From Naasia aerilata (GTDB lineage: Bacteria; Actinomycetota; Actinomycetes; Actinomycetales; Microbacteriaceae): a stretch of DNA of 64,000 nucleotides. The DNA lies in contig NZ_AP027731.1 of NCBI RefSeq assembly GCF_030296595.1, forward strand, positions 806,001-870,000, read 5' to 3'. The notes below the pieces were generated by a model. That model saw nothing but the letters and a program-made list of their open reading frames with translations. It had not been told where the DNA came from and ran no database searches. Shown piece after piece: positions 20,395 through 29,881 of the stretch (the stretch's first letter is position 1; each line of letters begins with the position of its first letter). The translations under genes and the position numbers were made by a program.

Positions 20395-22293
20395 ATGCCG
20401 GACAAGACGCCTCAGCTGCTCGAGCACCTCGCTCGCGCAGAGGGGTGGGTCGCGGCCAGTGAGCTCGCCGAGCGCCTCGGAGTGAGCACGCGCACGGTGC
20501 GCAGCTACGTGACCGCGATCAAGGCGGCGGCCGGTCCGCTCGACGTCATCACCTCGTCGACGAGCGGCTACCGCCTCAACCGCGAGGCGTATGCGAAGTA
20601 TGCGGCCGGGTCCCCGCGGGCGGCCGGCACTCCCGGCACACCCCGGGAGCGCGTGGCCTTCCTCGGCGCGCGCCTGGCGCAGGCGCCGGAGGGGCTCAGC
20701 GCCTCGGAGCTCGCCTCCGCGCTCTTCGTGTCGGAGACGACCCTCGAGTCCGATCTCCGGCGGGTGCGCACGCTCGCGCGGGACAGCGGCGTCGAGCTGG
20801 TCCGCTCCGGTGACACCCTCCGCCTCGAGGGCCGCGACGAGGGCCTGCGCCGGCTCATCAGCCGCATCTTCCGGGAGGAGACGGCCCGCGGGATGTTCGA
20901 CCTCGGCCAGGTGCAGGAGGCGTTCGCGGTCGGCGACCTCAGCGCCTTCAAGACCGACGTGATCGAGCTGCTGAGCGCCGCCGGCTACACCGTCAACGAG
21001 CTCGGGCTCGACGGGGTCCTCGTGCACACGGCCATCGCCGTCGAGCGCTCCCGCCGCCGGATGCCGCCCGCGGGCGAGGGCGTGGTGGACGGCGACCTCG
21101 AGACGGCGCTGGCCACGATCGTGGAGCGGCACTTCGCCACCTCCCTGCCACCCGGCGAGCTCGCTTCCCTCGCCCTCCTGCTGACCACACGGGTCGGCAC
21201 CCGACGGCCGGAGGAGGAGGTGCTGGCCTCCGCGGAGGTCGCCGACGACGTCGCCGTCCTCCGCCGACTGATCGAGGGAGCCGAGCGGGAGTACCTCATC
21301 GACCTCGACGACGAGGACTTCCTGCTGCGGCTCGCCCTGCACGTGCGGAACCTGGTCGCCCGCTCGCGGGCCGGGTCCCTGACCCGCAATCCGCTCGCCC
21401 GCTCCATCAAGACGTCCTACCCCCTCACCTACGAGCTGGCGGTGTATCTCGCGAGCGAGATCCAGCGCGAGTTCCGCATCACCGTCAACGACGACGAGAT
21501 CGCGTTCATCGCTCTGCACGTGGGCTCGCACCTCGAGCGCCATGCGCGTCCGGCTGACGACGTGACGGCGACGCTCGTGCTGCCCGGCTACCACGACATG
21601 GGCGCGGTGCTCCGCGACCGGGTGGAGGCGGCCGCGGGACCGGATCTGCGCGTGGTCGACGTGGTCGGGCGCACCGACGCGCCGCTCGAGGGCCACGGCA
21701 CGGATCTCGTCATCACGACGCTGCCGGTGGTTCCCCGCCCGGAGAACGTGGTCGTCGTGAGCCCGTTCCCCAGCGCCGCGGACGGCGAGGCGATCCGGGC
21801 CGCCGTCTCGCGGGTCCGACGGCACCGCCGTCGCGCGCGCATCCGGAACGAGCTGCGCCTCTATCTCGACGAGCGGCTCTACCTGCGCAATCCGGACGCG
21901 GCCGACGCGGACGCCGTCATCCGCCTGCTGGGCGAGCGGATGATCGGGCTGGGCATCCTCGACGAGCGCTACCTCGAGGGGGTGCTCGAGCGGGAGCGGC
22001 TGTCGTCGACCGCGTTCACCGAGAGCCTCGCCGTGCCGCACTCGATGGCGATGAGCGCCGCGCGCACCGCCATCGGGCTCGCGGTCTTCGACTCCCCTCT
22101 GGAGTGGGGCGACGGCCGGGTCAACGTCGTGGCGCTGGTCGCGTTCAGCGCCGAGGGACGCGCCGCATTCCAGACCGTGTTCGAGCAGTTCGTCGAGGTG
22201 TTCGCGGAGCGCTCGGACGTGCAGCGGCTCCTGCGCGACTCGACCGACTTCCCGTCGTTCCTCGAGCAGCTCGCGCTGCTCATCGACAGTTGA
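20395..22293 (+). CDS. mtlR: BglG/MtlR-family PTS-regulated transcriptional activator
   Basis: This 632-residue regulator begins at the ATG at 20395 after GAAGGG. An N-terminal helix-turn-helix lies at about residues 22-40 (ELAERLGVSTRTVRSYV), with a second near residues 105-125 (SASELASALFVSETTLESD). Two PTS regulation domains follow, with histidines in RLALHVRNLVARS and IAFIALHVGSHLERH, then a IIB-like segment (about 400-480) lacking an obvious cysteine, and a C-terminal IIA-like domain with histidine in SLAVPHSMAM. This fits mannitol-operon activators controlled by HPr and EIIA phosphorylation. It is divergent from the mannitol operon it probably controls. Confidence 0.9.
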   Translation: MPDKTPQLLEHLARAEGWVAASELAERLGVSTRTVRSYVTAIKAAAGPLDVITSSTSGYRLNREAYAKYAAGSPRAAGTPGTPRERVAFLGARLAQAPEGLSASELASALFVSETTLESDLRRVRTLARDSGVELVRSGDTLRLEGRDEGLRRLISRIFREETARGMFDLGQVQEAFAVGDLSAFKTDVIELLSAAGYTVNELGLDGVLVHTAIAVERSRRRMPPAGEGVVDGDLETALATIVERHFATSLPPGELASLALLLTTRVGTRRPEEEVLASAEVADDVAVLRRLIEGAEREYLIDLDDEDFLLRLALHVRNLVARSRAGSLTRNPLARSIKTSYPLTYELAVYLASEIQREFRITVNDDEIAFIALHVGSHLERHARPADDVTATLVLPGYHDMGAVLRDRVEAAAGPDLRVVDVVGRTDAPLEGHGTDLVITTLPVVPRPENVVVVSPFPSAADGEAIRAAVSRVRRHRRRARIRNELRLYLDERLYLRNPDAADADAVIRLLGERMIGLGILDERYLEGVLERERLSSTAFTESLAVPHSMAMSAARTAIGLAVFDSPLEWGDGRVNVVALVAFSAEGRAAFQTVFEQFVEVFAERSDVQRLLRDSTDFPSFLEQLALLIDS

Positions 22294-22299
22294 ATCTCA

Positions 22300-22342
22300 C
22301 TGATTGAGGAGCGACCGAAGGGAGCGTCTCGAAATCCGGTGA
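22300..22342 (-). repeat. Dispersed palindromic repeat, copy 2
   Basis: This is an inverted copy of the 12986 element, reading CTGATTGAGGAGC at one end and TCTCGAAATCCGGTGA at the other. It lies 7 bases after the mtlR stop. With copy 3 it forms a large inverted repeat between convergent mtlR and adk and so may end transcription from both sides. Confidence 0.75.
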
Positions 22343-22390
22343 CCATGTCTCAGGACTCAGCCACGCCCGGCCGGGCTCTGGGGGTTCGTC

Positions 22391-22434
22391 GCCGGATTTC
22401 GAGACGCCCGCTTCGCAGGCTCCTCAATCAGCGG
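22391..22434 (+). repeat. Dispersed palindromic repeat, copy 3
   Basis: This has the same orientation as copy 1: GCCGGATTTCGAGACGC at the left, CTCCTCAATCAGCGG at the right, and a weaker internal stem. It lies 9 bases past the adk stop. The sequence between copies 2 and 3 (22343-22390) shows nothing else. Confidence 0.75.
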
Positions 22435-22443
22435 AGGATCGGC

Positions 22444-23034
22444 TCAGAGGGCGGCGGCGCCGATGCCGCGACGCTCGAGGGCGTCGACGATGCGGTCGGT
22501 GACCTCGTCCATCGAGCCGAGACCGTCGACGCGGATCACGAGGCCGCGGTCCGCGTAGACGTCGATGAGCGGCGCAGTCTGGGCGGCGTACACGTCGAGC
22601 CGGTGACGGATGACCTCTTCGGTGTCGTCGCTGCGCCCCTGGTCCTTCGCCCTGCGGAGGAGACGGGACACCGTCTCGTCCGTGTCGGCGGTGAGCTGGA
22701 CCACGGCGTCGAGGCTCTCGCCGCGCTGGGCGAGGAACTCGTCGAGCTCCCGGACCTGGTCGGTCGTGCGCGGGTAGCCGTCGAGGAGGAATCCGGAGTC
22801 CGCGTCGGCAGCCTCCAGGCGGTCCATCACCAGGTCGTTGGTGACCGAGTCGGGCACGTACTCGCCGCGGTCCATGAAGGACTTGGCGAGGACGCCGAGC
22901 TCGGTGCCGCCGCGGACGTTGTCGCGGAAGATGTCCCCCGTCGAGACGGCCGGGATCGCCAGCCGCTCGGACAGCCGTGCCGCCTGGGTCCCCTTGCCTG
23001 CGCCCGGCGGACCGATGAGCAGCAGACGCGTCAC
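22444..23034 (-). CDS. adk: Adenylate kinase
   Basis: Adk catalyses 2 ADP = ATP + AMP. The GTG at 23034 gives VTRLLLIGPPGAGKGTQAARL with the P-loop; STGDIFRDN and FLLDGYPRTTDQ are typical. It has 196 residues and a short LID without zinc cysteines, as in other actinobacteria. The start overlaps the secY stop by 4 bases (GTGA). map, which often follows adk, is absent. Confidence 0.97.
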   Translation of the reverse strand: MTRLLLIGPPGAGKGTQAARLSERLAIPAVSTGDIFRDNVRGGTELGVLAKSFMDRGEYVPDSVTNDLVMDRLEAADADSGFLLDGYPRTTDQVRELDEFLAQRGESLDAVVQLTADTDETVSRLLRRAKDQGRSDDTEEVIRHRLDVYAAQTAPLIDVYADRGLVIRVDGLGSMDEVTDRIVDALERRGIGAAAL

Positions 23035-24352
23035 CGAAGCAGTCCTTCGTAGTGCCGCTGCTGGAGCTGCGAGTCGATCTGCTTCACCGTCTCGAGCCCC
23101 ACGCCGACGATGATGAGGATCGAGGCGCCACCGAACGGGAAGTTCGTGTTCGCTCCGACCAGCACGAACGCGATCAGCGGCACGAGCGCGATCAGACCGA
23201 GGTAGATCGAGCCCGGCAGCGTCACCCGGGTGAGGACGTAGTCGAGGTACTCGGCCGTCGGGCGGCCCGCGCGGATGCCCGGGATGAAGCCGCCGTACTT
23301 CTTCATGTTGTCCGCGACCTCCTCCGGGTTGAAGGTGATCGCCACGTAGAAGTAGGTGAACCCGACGATGAGCAGGAAGTACAGGAGCATGTAGAGCGGG
23401 TGGTCGCCCTTGGTCAGGTAGTTCTGGATCCAGACGACCCACGGCTGCGGCGTCTGGCCCGCGGCCGGCTGGTTGAACTGGGCGACGAGGGCGGGCAGGT
23501 ACAGCAGCGACGACGCGAAGATGACCGGCACGACGCCCGCCATGTTCACCTTGATCGGGATGTACGTGTTGTTGCCGCCGTAGGTGCGCCGGCCGACCAT
23601 GCGCTTCGCGTACTGGACCGGGATCCGACGCTGGCTCTGCTCGACGAAGACGACGAGGCCCACGATGACGAGGCCGATCGCGATGACGAGCAGCAGCACC
23701 TCGATGCCCTGCGACTGCGCGATCGCGCCGAGGAGTCGGGGAAGCGCGCCGCGATGGACGTGAAGATCAGCAGGGACATGCCGTTGCCGATGCCGCGCTC
23801 GGTGATGAGCTCACCGAGCCACATGATGAGGCCCGTGCCTGCGGTCATGGTGATGACCATGAGCAGGATCGCGTACCAGGCGTCGTTCGTGATCAGCTGC
23901 GTGCAGGCGGGGTCGCTGTTCTGCGGGAACAGCGCGCCGCTCCGGGCGACGGTGATCAGCGTCGTGGACTGCAGGACGCCGAGCGCGATGGTGAGGTAGC
24001 GCGTGTACTGCGTCAGCTTGGCCTGGCCGGCCTGGCCCTCCTTGTAGAGGGCTTCGAAGTGCGGGATGACCACGCGCAGCAGCTGCGTGATGATCGACGC
24101 CGTGATGTACGGCATGATCCCGAGCGCGAAGATCGACAGCTGCAGCAGCGCGCCGCCGCTGAACAGGTTGACGAGCTCGTAGAGGCCCGAGGTGTTCTGG
24201 TTCTGCGCGAGACACTGCTGCACGTTCGCGAAGTCCACGAACGGCGCGGGGATGAACGACCCCAGCCGGAAGAGGGCCACGATGCCGAGCGTGAAGAGAA
24301 GCTTTCGGCGCAGGTCGGGCGTGCGGAAGATCCGCCCTATTGCTCGGAACAC
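23031..24352 (-). CDS. secY: Preprotein translocase subunit SecY, frameshifted
   Basis: SecY is the channel of the Sec translocon, with ten membrane helices. The start is the GTG at 24352 (VFRAIGRIFRTPDLRRKLLF). YKEGQAGQAKLTQYTRYLT and GIGNGMSLLIFTSIAARFP are intact up to the break. A missing C in the run at about 23737-23741 breaks the frame; restored, it continues RLLGAIAQ and VLLLVIAIGLVIVGLVVFVE through QRRIPVQYAKR to the C-terminal YEGLLR. Corrected length is about 441 residues. Because the gene is essential, the break must be an error. Confidence 0.96.
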
Positions 24353-24385
24353 GCTGACTTGCCTGCTTTCGTTGGGGGATACAGG

Positions 24386-24416
24386 ACGTGGCCGGGGGTG
24401 TTCCCCGGCCACGTCG
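24386..24416 (-). terminator. 13-bp hairpin between rplO and secY
   Basis: GACGTGGCCGGGG (24386-24398) and CCCCGGCCACGTC (24404-24416) pair perfectly around a 5-base loop, 36 bases after the rplO stop. It is a likely partial terminator or processing site separating spc ribosomal genes from secY-adk. Confidence 0.65.
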
Positions 24417-24452
24417 ACGCCTAGTGCTTCAGGAGCTGCAGCTCCGCGCGGG

Positions 24453-25075
24453 CTACTGTACGGAACCGCCGGCGGCGACGATCTTCTGCTCGGCAGAGCC
24501 GGAGACCTTGTCGACAGCAACGCTCAGCTTAACCGCAATGTCACCGGTACCCAGCACCTTGACCTTCTCGTTCTTGCGAACGGCGCCCTTGGCCACCAGA
24601 TCGGCGATGGTCACATCGCCGCCCTGGGGGTAGAGCTCGGCCAGCTTGTCCAGATTCACGACCTGGTACTCGACGCGGAACGGGTTCTTGAACCCGCGCA
24701 GCTTCGGGGTGCGCATGTGCAGCGGCATCTGGCCGCCCTCGAAGCCGGCCTTGACCTGGTACCGGGCCTTGGAGCCCTTGGTGCCGCGGCCGGCCGTCTT
24801 GCCCTTCGAGCCCTCACCGCGTCCGACGCGGGTGCGGTCCTTGCGGCTGCCCTCCGCGGGACGGAGGTGGTGCACCTTCAGGACGCGGTCGCGCGTGGCG
24901 GCCGGGGCCGCCTCGGCGGTGGCCTTGTCGGCGCCTGCGGCCTTGGTCGTGCGGGACGAGGTGGTGCGAGCAGGAGCCGCGGCGGTCGTCGCTGCCTCGG
25001 CGGCCGGCTTCGCGGCACGCGTCTTCTTGGGGCGGCCTCGGCCGCCACCGTCTCGTTCTTGGCTTCGTCGGCCAT
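24453..25075 (-). CDS. rplO: 50S ribosomal protein L15 with N-terminal extension, frameshifted
   Basis: The L15 core starts [20 protein letters not shown], with [19 protein letters not shown], and ends [10 protein letters not shown]. The ATG at 25075, overlapping the rpmD stop, opens [15 protein letters not shown]; one base is missing in the C run near 25029-25032, after which the frame reads [19 protein letters not shown]. The Lys/Ala-rich extension of about 60 residues is unusual among bacteria but seen in this family. Corrected length is about 207 residues. Confidence 0.94.
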
Positions 25076-25257
25076 CAGTCGATCTCCTCAACCTTCACGA
25101 GGTGAGCGACCGCGCGGACGTAGCCGCGGTTCTGCTCGGTGTCCTCGCGCTCGACGCTGTCGCCGATCCGCTTGAGGCCGAGCGAACGCAGCGTGTCGCG
25201 CTGGTTCTGCTTCTCACTCACCTTGGACTTGATCTGGGTCACCTTCAGCGTGGCCAT
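25075..25257 (-). CDS. rpmD: 50S ribosomal protein L30
   Basis: This 60-residue protein from the ATG at 25257 begins [20 protein letters not shown] and contains [14 protein letters not shown] and the C-terminal VAHLVKVEE, all typical of L30. It overlaps the rpsE stop and the rplO start by single bases, in the conserved rpsE-rpmD-rplO order. Confidence 0.97.
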   Translation of the reverse strand: MATLKVTQIKSKVSEKQNQRDTLRSLGLKRIGDSVEREDTEQNRGYVRAVAHLVKVEEID

Positions 25258-25975
25258 CAGGCACCTGCCTTCGCCTCGGCGGCGTGCGCGACAGCCTCGG
25301 CGTCGGCGCGCTGCATGCGGGTGGGGACGACCTGGTCGATCTCGAGGCCACGGCGGGCCGCGACGGCGGCCGGCTCCTCGAGGCTCTTCAGGGCCTCGAC
25401 GGTCGCGTGCACGATGTTGATCGTGTTGCTCGACCCGAGCGACTTCGAGAGGACGTCGTGGATGCCGGCGCACTCGAGGACGGCGCGGACCGGGCCGCCC
25501 GCGATGACGCCGGTACCGGCGGCAGCGGGGCGGAGGAGGACGACGCCGGCAGCGGCCTCACCCTGCACGGGGTGCGGGATGGTGCTCGCGATGCGGGGGA
25601 CGCGGAAGAAGTTCTTCTTCGCCTCCTCGACACCCTTGCTGATGGCGGTCGGGACCTCGCGGGCCTTGCCGTAGCCGACGCCCACCAGGCCGTTGCCGTC
25701 GCCCACGATCACGAGAGCGGTGAAGCTGAAGCGACGACCGCCCTTCACGACCTTGGAGACGCGGTTGATGGTGACGACGCGCTCGAGGAACTGGCTGTCC
25801 CGGCCGCCGTCGCGTCCGCCGCGGTCGTTGCGGGGGCTGCGCTCACGGCTGCCCCTGCGCTGCTCGCGCGGCTCGTTGCGGGTGTCCGTCGAGGGGCGGA
25901 GCCTGCAGAGGTCTCCACCAGCGCCTCGCTGGTCGTCTCCGGCGTAGTCGTCGTGGTGCTGGTCACATCGCTCAC
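25257..25975 (-). CDS. rpsE: 30S ribosomal protein S5 with N-terminal extension, frameshifted
   Basis: S5 contributes to decoding accuracy. The core includes [37 protein letters not shown] and [20 protein letters not shown]. The GTG at 25975, overlapping the rplR stop (GTGA), opens [20 protein letters not shown]. One base is missing in the C run at 25893-25896; corrected, the frame passes through [18 protein letters not shown] to the core. Total is about 239 residues, including a 65-residue Thr/Ser- then Arg-rich extension like those of other actinobacteria. Confidence 0.95.
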
Positions 25976-26343
25976 AGGCTCAGCCCGCCTTCCCGAGCTC
26001 CATCCGCGATGGCCGCGATGCGGCCCGCGTACTTGTTTCCTCCGCGGTCGAAGACGACCGCGTCAATGCCCGCCTGCTTGGCGCGCTCGGCGACGAGCTC
26101 GCCGACCTTGCGTGCCTTGGCGGTCTTGTCGCCCTCGAACCCGCGGAGGTCGGTCTCCATGGTGGACGCCGACGCGAGGGTGTGACCCTTGGCGTCGTCG
26201 ACGACCTGGACGAAGACGTGCCGCGCGGAGCGGGTCACGACGAGGCGCGGCCGGACAGCCGTGCCCTCGATCTTCTTGCGCAGGCGGCTGTGGCGACGGA
26301 TGCGCGCAGCCGACTTGCTCTTGCCACGAATGACGGTGGCCAT
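25972..26343 (-). CDS. rplR: 50S ribosomal protein L18
   Basis: L18 binds 5S rRNA with L5. [38 protein letters not shown] and the C-terminus [17 protein letters not shown] are typical. It has 123 residues, intact. It overlaps rpsE by 4 bases and follows rplF by 2. Confidence 0.97.
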   Translation of the reverse strand: MATVIRGKSKSAARIRRHSRLRKKIEGTAVRPRLVVTRSARHVFVQVVDDAKGHTLASASTMETDLRGFEGDKTAKARKVGELVAERAKQAGIDAVVFDRGGNKYAGRIAAIADGAREGGLSL

Positions 26344-26345
26344 GA

Positions 26346-26881
26346 TTACCTACCTGACTTTCCGGTCTTGCGGCGAACGGCCTCGCCCGCGTAGCGGACA
26401 CCCTTGCCCTTGTAGGGCTCCGGCTTGCGGATCTTGCGGATGTTCGCGGCGACCTCACCGACGGCCTGCTTGTCGATGCCGGACACCGTGAGGCGGTTGT
26501 TGCCCTCGACCTGGAAGCTGATGCCGGCGGGGGCGACACGAGGACGGGGTGGCTGAAGCCGAGCGCGAACTCGATGTCGCTGCCCCGAGCGGTCACTCGG
26601 TAGCCGGTGCCGACGACCTCGAGGCTCTTGGTGTAGCCCTGGGTGACGCCCTGGATGTTGTTGGCGAGGAGGGTGCGCGTGAGTCCGTGCAGCGAGCGCG
26701 ACTCGCGCTCGTCGTCGGGCCGGGTGACGAGCACCTGGCCGTCCTGGACGGCAACCTCGATCGGGCGGGCGACGGTGAGGTTCAGCTCACCCTTCGGCCC
26801 CTTGACGGTGACGGCGCTGCCGTCGACCGTGACGTCGACCCCCGAAGGGATCTCGATGGGAAGTCTTCCGATTCGCGACAT
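26346..26881 (-). CDS. rplF: 50S ribosomal protein L6, frameshifted
   Basis: L6 lies near the factor-binding site. It begins [20 protein letters not shown], with [20 protein letters not shown] and [11 protein letters not shown]. The frame breaks in the G/C run at 26529-26533; one added base restores [20 protein letters not shown] through [13 protein letters not shown] to the end. Corrected length is about 178 residues, as usual. Confidence 0.96.
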
Positions 26882-26887
26882 CTGGGG

Positions 26888-27286
26888 TCACCACACGTAG
26901 GCGAGGACTTCCCCACCCACGCCCTTCTTGTGCGCCTGGCGGTCCGTGAGGAGGCCCGACGAGGTGGACAGGATCGCGACGCCGAGGCCGCCGAGGACCT
27001 TGGGGATCTCGTTCGACTTGGCGTAGACGCGGAGGCCGGGCTTCGAGACGCGCTTGATGCCGGCGATGCTCCGCTCGCGGTTGGGGCCGTACTTGAGGTC
27101 GAGCACGAGGGTCTGGCCGACGCGGGCGTCCTCGACGCGCCAGTCGGCGATGTAGCCCTCCGCCTTCAGGATGTCGGCGATGTGGCCCTTGAGCTTCGAA
27201 TGCGGCAGGGTCACCGTCTCGTGGAATGCCGAGTTCGCGTTGCGCAGCCTCGTGAGGAGGTCGGCGACCGGATCGGTCATGGTCAT
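26888..27286 (-). CDS. rpsH: 30S ribosomal protein S8
   Basis: S8 is a primary 16S rRNA binder and, in E. coli, the spc operon repressor. [26 protein letters not shown]-type loop [20 protein letters not shown] and EVLAYVW are typical. It has 132 residues; the start could be the second methionine. It lies 6 bases before rplF. Confidence 0.97.
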   Translation of the reverse strand: MTMTDPVADLLTRLRNANSAFHETVTLPHSKLKGHIADILKAEGYIADWRVEDARVGQTLVLDLKYGPNRERSIAGIKRVSKPGLRVYAKSNEIPKVLGGLGVAILSTSSGLLTDRQAHKKGVGGEVLAYVW

Positions 27287-27477
27287 GTGATGCGTTTCCT
27301 TTGTTCACCAGGTTTCGGACACCGTCGTGGCTGTTGCACTGCACGGTGGACGACCTGTGGTGGTTGTGATCCCAGTAGCCGAAGCCGGTTCGCGGCCCCG
27401 GCATTCCCGGATCACAGATCTTTGTTCAGTTGAGCGGGTGGTGCGGGTACTGCTTCCGAGTCAGCCGGATGCTGGGA
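27287..27477 (-). other. rplE-rpsH spacer with stem-loop; rpsN absent
   Basis: These 191 bases lie where many bacteria have rpsN. No S14-like sequence is found in any frame. An 8-bp stem TGTGATCC/GGATCACA (27365-27372 with 27409-27416) encloses smaller GC hairpins. It may be an S8-type regulatory leader or a processing site. In this family rpsN is presumably elsewhere in the genome. Confidence 0.4.
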
Positions 27478-28068
27478 TCAGGCACTCTCGGCCGTGCGGA
27501 ACGGGAAGCCGAGGGAGCGGAGCAGAGCCCGGCCCTCGTCGTCCGTCTTGGCGGTGGTCACGACGGTGATGTCGAAGCCGCGGACCCGGTCGATGCGGTC
27601 CTGGTCGATCTCGTGGAACACGCTCTGCTCCGTGAGACCGAAGGTGTAGTTGCCGTTGCCGTCGAACTGCGTGTCCGACAGGCCGCGGAAGTCGCGGATG
27701 CGGGGCAGCGCCAGGTTGATCAGGCGGTCCAGGAACTCCCAGGCCCGGTCGCCGCGCAGCGTCACGTGGGCGCCGATCGGCTGACCCTCGCGCAGCTTGA
27801 ACTGGGCGATGGACTTCCGGGCCTTGGTGACCTGCGGCTTCTGGCCGGTGATCTTGGTGAGGTCGGCGACCGCACCGTCGATGATCTTGCCGTCGCGGGC
27901 GGCGTCGCCGACGCCCGTGTTGACGACCACCTTCACGAGGCCCGGCACCTGGTGCACGTTCGTGAAGCCGAACTGCTCCGTGAGCTGCGGGATGATCTCG
28001 CTGCGGTACTTCTGCTTGAGGCGAGGCTGCACCTTGACAGCCGTCGCGGCAGTAGCGGTATCGGTCAT
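27478..28068 (-). CDS. rplE: 50S ribosomal protein L5
   Basis: L5 binds 5S rRNA and contacts P-site t[38 protein letters not shown] and the C-terminus [17 protein letters not shown] are typical. It has 196 residues with a short Thr/Ala N-terminal extension, intact. It starts 2 bases after rplX. Confidence 0.97.
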   Translation of the reverse strand: MTDTATAATAVKVQPRLKQKYRSEIIPQLTEQFGFTNVHQVPGLVKVVVNTGVGDAARDGKIIDGAVADLTKITGQKPQVTKARKSIAQFKLREGQPIGAHVTLRGDRAWEFLDRLINLALPRIRDFRGLSDTQFDGNGNYTFGLTEQSVFHEIDQDRIDRVRGFDITVVTTAKTDDEGRALLRSLGFPFRTAESA

Positions 28069-28070
28069 GA

Positions 28071-28430
28071 TCAGAGGTCCTTGCCTGACTTCTTGGCGTA
28101 GCGCACGCGGACGGACTTGGTCACGCCGTCCTTCGTCACCTGATCGACCCGGTGGCCGACGCGGGTCGGCTTCTTGGTCTCGGGGTCGACGAGCGCCACA
28201 TTGGAGATGTGGATGGGGGCCTCGTGAGTCTCGATGCCGCCCGTCTTGCTGCCGCGCTGCGTCTGGCCGACGCGCACGTGCTTGGTCACGAAGTTGATGC
28301 CCTCGACGACCACGCGGTTCTGCTCGACGAGGACCTCGATCACGCGGCCCTGCTTGCCGCGGTCGCCGCCGCGCGCCTGCGCGGCGCCGGTGATCACCTG
28401 GACGAGATCGCCCTTCTTGATCTTGGCCAT
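28071..28430 (-). CDS. rplX: 50S ribosomal protein L24
   Basis: L24 is an assembly initiator near the exit tunnel. The KOW motif begins [15 protein letters not shown] and continues [30 protein letters not shown] is typical. It has 119 residues, intact, 3 bases after rplN. Confidence 0.97.
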   Translation of the reverse strand: MAKIKKGDLVQVITGAAQARGGDRGKQGRVIEVLVEQNRVVVEGINFVTKHVRVGQTQRGSKTGGIETHEAPIHISNVALVDPETKKPTRVGHRVDQVTKDGVTKSVRVRYAKKSGKDL

Positions 28431-28433
28431 TTC

Positions 28434-28802
28434 TCAGATCACCTCCGGTGCGAGCGACACGATCTTCATGAACTTCTTGTCGCGAAGCTCACGGCCCACC
28501 GGGCCGAAGATGCGGGTGCCGCGGGGGTCGCCGTCGTTCTTGAGGATGACGGCGGCGTTCTCGTCGAACTTGATGTACGAGCCGTCCTGGCGCCGCGTCT
28601 CCTTGACGGTGCGCACGATGACGGCCTTGACGACATCACCCTTCTTGACGTTGCCGCCGGGGATGGCGTCCTTGACGGTCGCGACGATGACATCGCCGAG
28701 ACCGGCGTACCGGCGGCCGGAGCCGCCCAGCACGCGGATGGTCAGCAGCTCCTTGGCGCCCGTGTTGTCGGCGACCTTGAGCCGCGATTCCTGCTGAATC
28801 AC
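28434..28802 (-). CDS. rplN: 50S ribosomal protein L14
   Basis: L14 lies at the subunit interface and binds RsfS-type silencing factors. [35 protein letters not shown] and [20 protein letters not shown] are typical; 122 residues, intact. It overlaps rpsQ by 4 bases (ATGA). Confidence 0.98.
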   Translation of the reverse strand: MIQQESRLKVADNTGAKELLTIRVLGGSGRRYAGLGDVIVATVKDAIPGGNVKKGDVVKAVIVRTVKETRRQDGSYIKFDENAAVILKNDGDPRGTRIFGPVGRELRDKKFMKIVSLAPEVI

Positions 28803-29116
28803 TTGGCCTTCTCCAGGATCTCGACGAGGCGCCAGCGCTTCGTGGCGGACAGCGGACGGGTCTCGCTGATGACGACGAGGTCGCCGACGCCGGCGGTGCC
28901 CTGCTCGTCGTGCGCCTTCACCTTCGAGGTGCGGCGGATGACCTTGCCGTACAGCGGGTGCTTCACGCGGTCCTCGACCTCGACGACGATGGTCTTCTCC
29001 ATCTTGTCGCTCACCACGTAGCCGCGGCGGACCTTGCGGTCACCGCGGTCGCCCAGGACCTTCGCGTCATTGGCTGCGGACTCGTGGCCAGTGGCCTGGG
29101 TCTCGACTTTCGCCAT
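28799..29116 (-). CDS. rpsQ: 30S ribosomal protein S17
   Basis: S17 is a primary 16S rRNA binder. The core [34 protein letters not shown] and [20 protein letters not shown] is typical. It has 105 residues with about 25 extra at the N-terminus. It overlaps rpmC by 1 base and rplN by 4. Confidence 0.97.
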   Translation of the reverse strand: MAKVETQATGHESAANDAKVLGDRGDRKVRRGYVVSDKMEKTIVVEVEDRVKHPLYGKVIRRTSKVKAHDEQGTAGVGDLVVISETRPLSATKRWRLVEILEKAK

Positions 29117-29460
29117 TACTTCGTCTCCTCAGTGCTCACCGCGGCAGGCGCCTCGGCCTCGGCGGGAGCCTCGGCCGCGTCCGCCTTGCGGCTGCGGGTC
29201 TTCTTCTCCGGCTTGGCCGCGACCTCGACAGGCGCCGGGGTGGCGCGGATGCCGAGCTCACGCTCGCGGATCACGGTGTAGATGCGGGAGATGTCCCGCT
29301 TGACCGCACGGATGCGGCCATGGCTCTCGAGCTGCCCCGTCGCCGACTGGAAGCGCAGGTTGAACAGCTCCTCCTTGGCCTTCTTGAGCTCCTCGACGAG
29401 ACGCTCGTTCTCGAAGGTGTCGAGCTCGGTGGGGGCGAGCTCCTTGGTACCGATCGCCAT
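29116..29460 (-). CDS. rpmC: 50S ribosomal protein L29 with charged tail
   Basis: The coiled L29 core (about residues 10-75) contains [20 protein letters not shown] and [13 protein letters not shown] tail of about 40 residues rich in Ala, Glu and Lys extends the usual 65 residues to 114, ending VSTEETK. L29 lies at the exit tunnel, so the tail could affect docking of nascent-chain factors; this is inference. Confidence 0.95.
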   Translation of the reverse strand: MAIGTKELAPTELDTFENERLVEELKKAKEELFNLRFQSATGQLESHGRIRAVKRDISRIYTVIRERELGIRATPAPVEVAAKPEKKTRSRKADAAEAPAEAEAPAAVSTEETK

Positions 29461-29879
29461 TACGCGTCGCCCTCCTCGCGCTTGATGATGCGTGCCTTGA
29501 GGGGCAGCTTGTGGATGGCCCGGGTCAGCGCCTCACGAGCGAGTTCCTCGTTGACGCCGGCGACCTCGAAGAGGACGCGGCCGGGCTTGATGTTCGCGAC
29601 CCACCACTCCGGCGAGCCCTTTCCGGAACCCATGCGGGTCTCGGCGGGCTTCTTCGTGAGCGGACGGTCGGGGTAGACGTTGATCCACACCTTGCCGCCG
29701 CGCTTGATGTGACGCGTCATGGCGATACGAGCGGACTCGATCTGACGGTTGGTCACGTACGCGGGGGTGAGGGCCTGGATGCCGAACTCGCCGAAGCTGA
29801 CCTTCGTGCCGCCGGTGGCCTGGCCACTGCGACCCGGGTGGTGCTGCTTGCGGAACTTGACCTTGCGGGGAATCAGCAT
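29460..29879 (-). CDS. rplP: 50S ribosomal protein L16
   Basis: L16 supports A-site tRNA binding and late 50S assembly. [40 protein letters not shown] and [19 protein letters not shown] are typical. It has 139 residues, intact, overlapping rpmC by 1 base. Confidence 0.98.
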   Translation of the reverse strand: MLIPRKVKFRKQHHPGRSGQATGGTKVSFGEFGIQALTPAYVTNRQIESARIAMTRHIKRGGKVWINVYPDRPLTKKPAETRMGSGKGSPEWWVANIKPGRVLFEVAGVNEELAREALTRAIHKLPLKARIIKREEGDA

Positions 29880-29881
29880 GA

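Noticed and set aside
27287-27477. rpsN (S14) in the rplE-rpsH gap
   Set aside because: No frame encodes the S14 core or its zinc cysteines.
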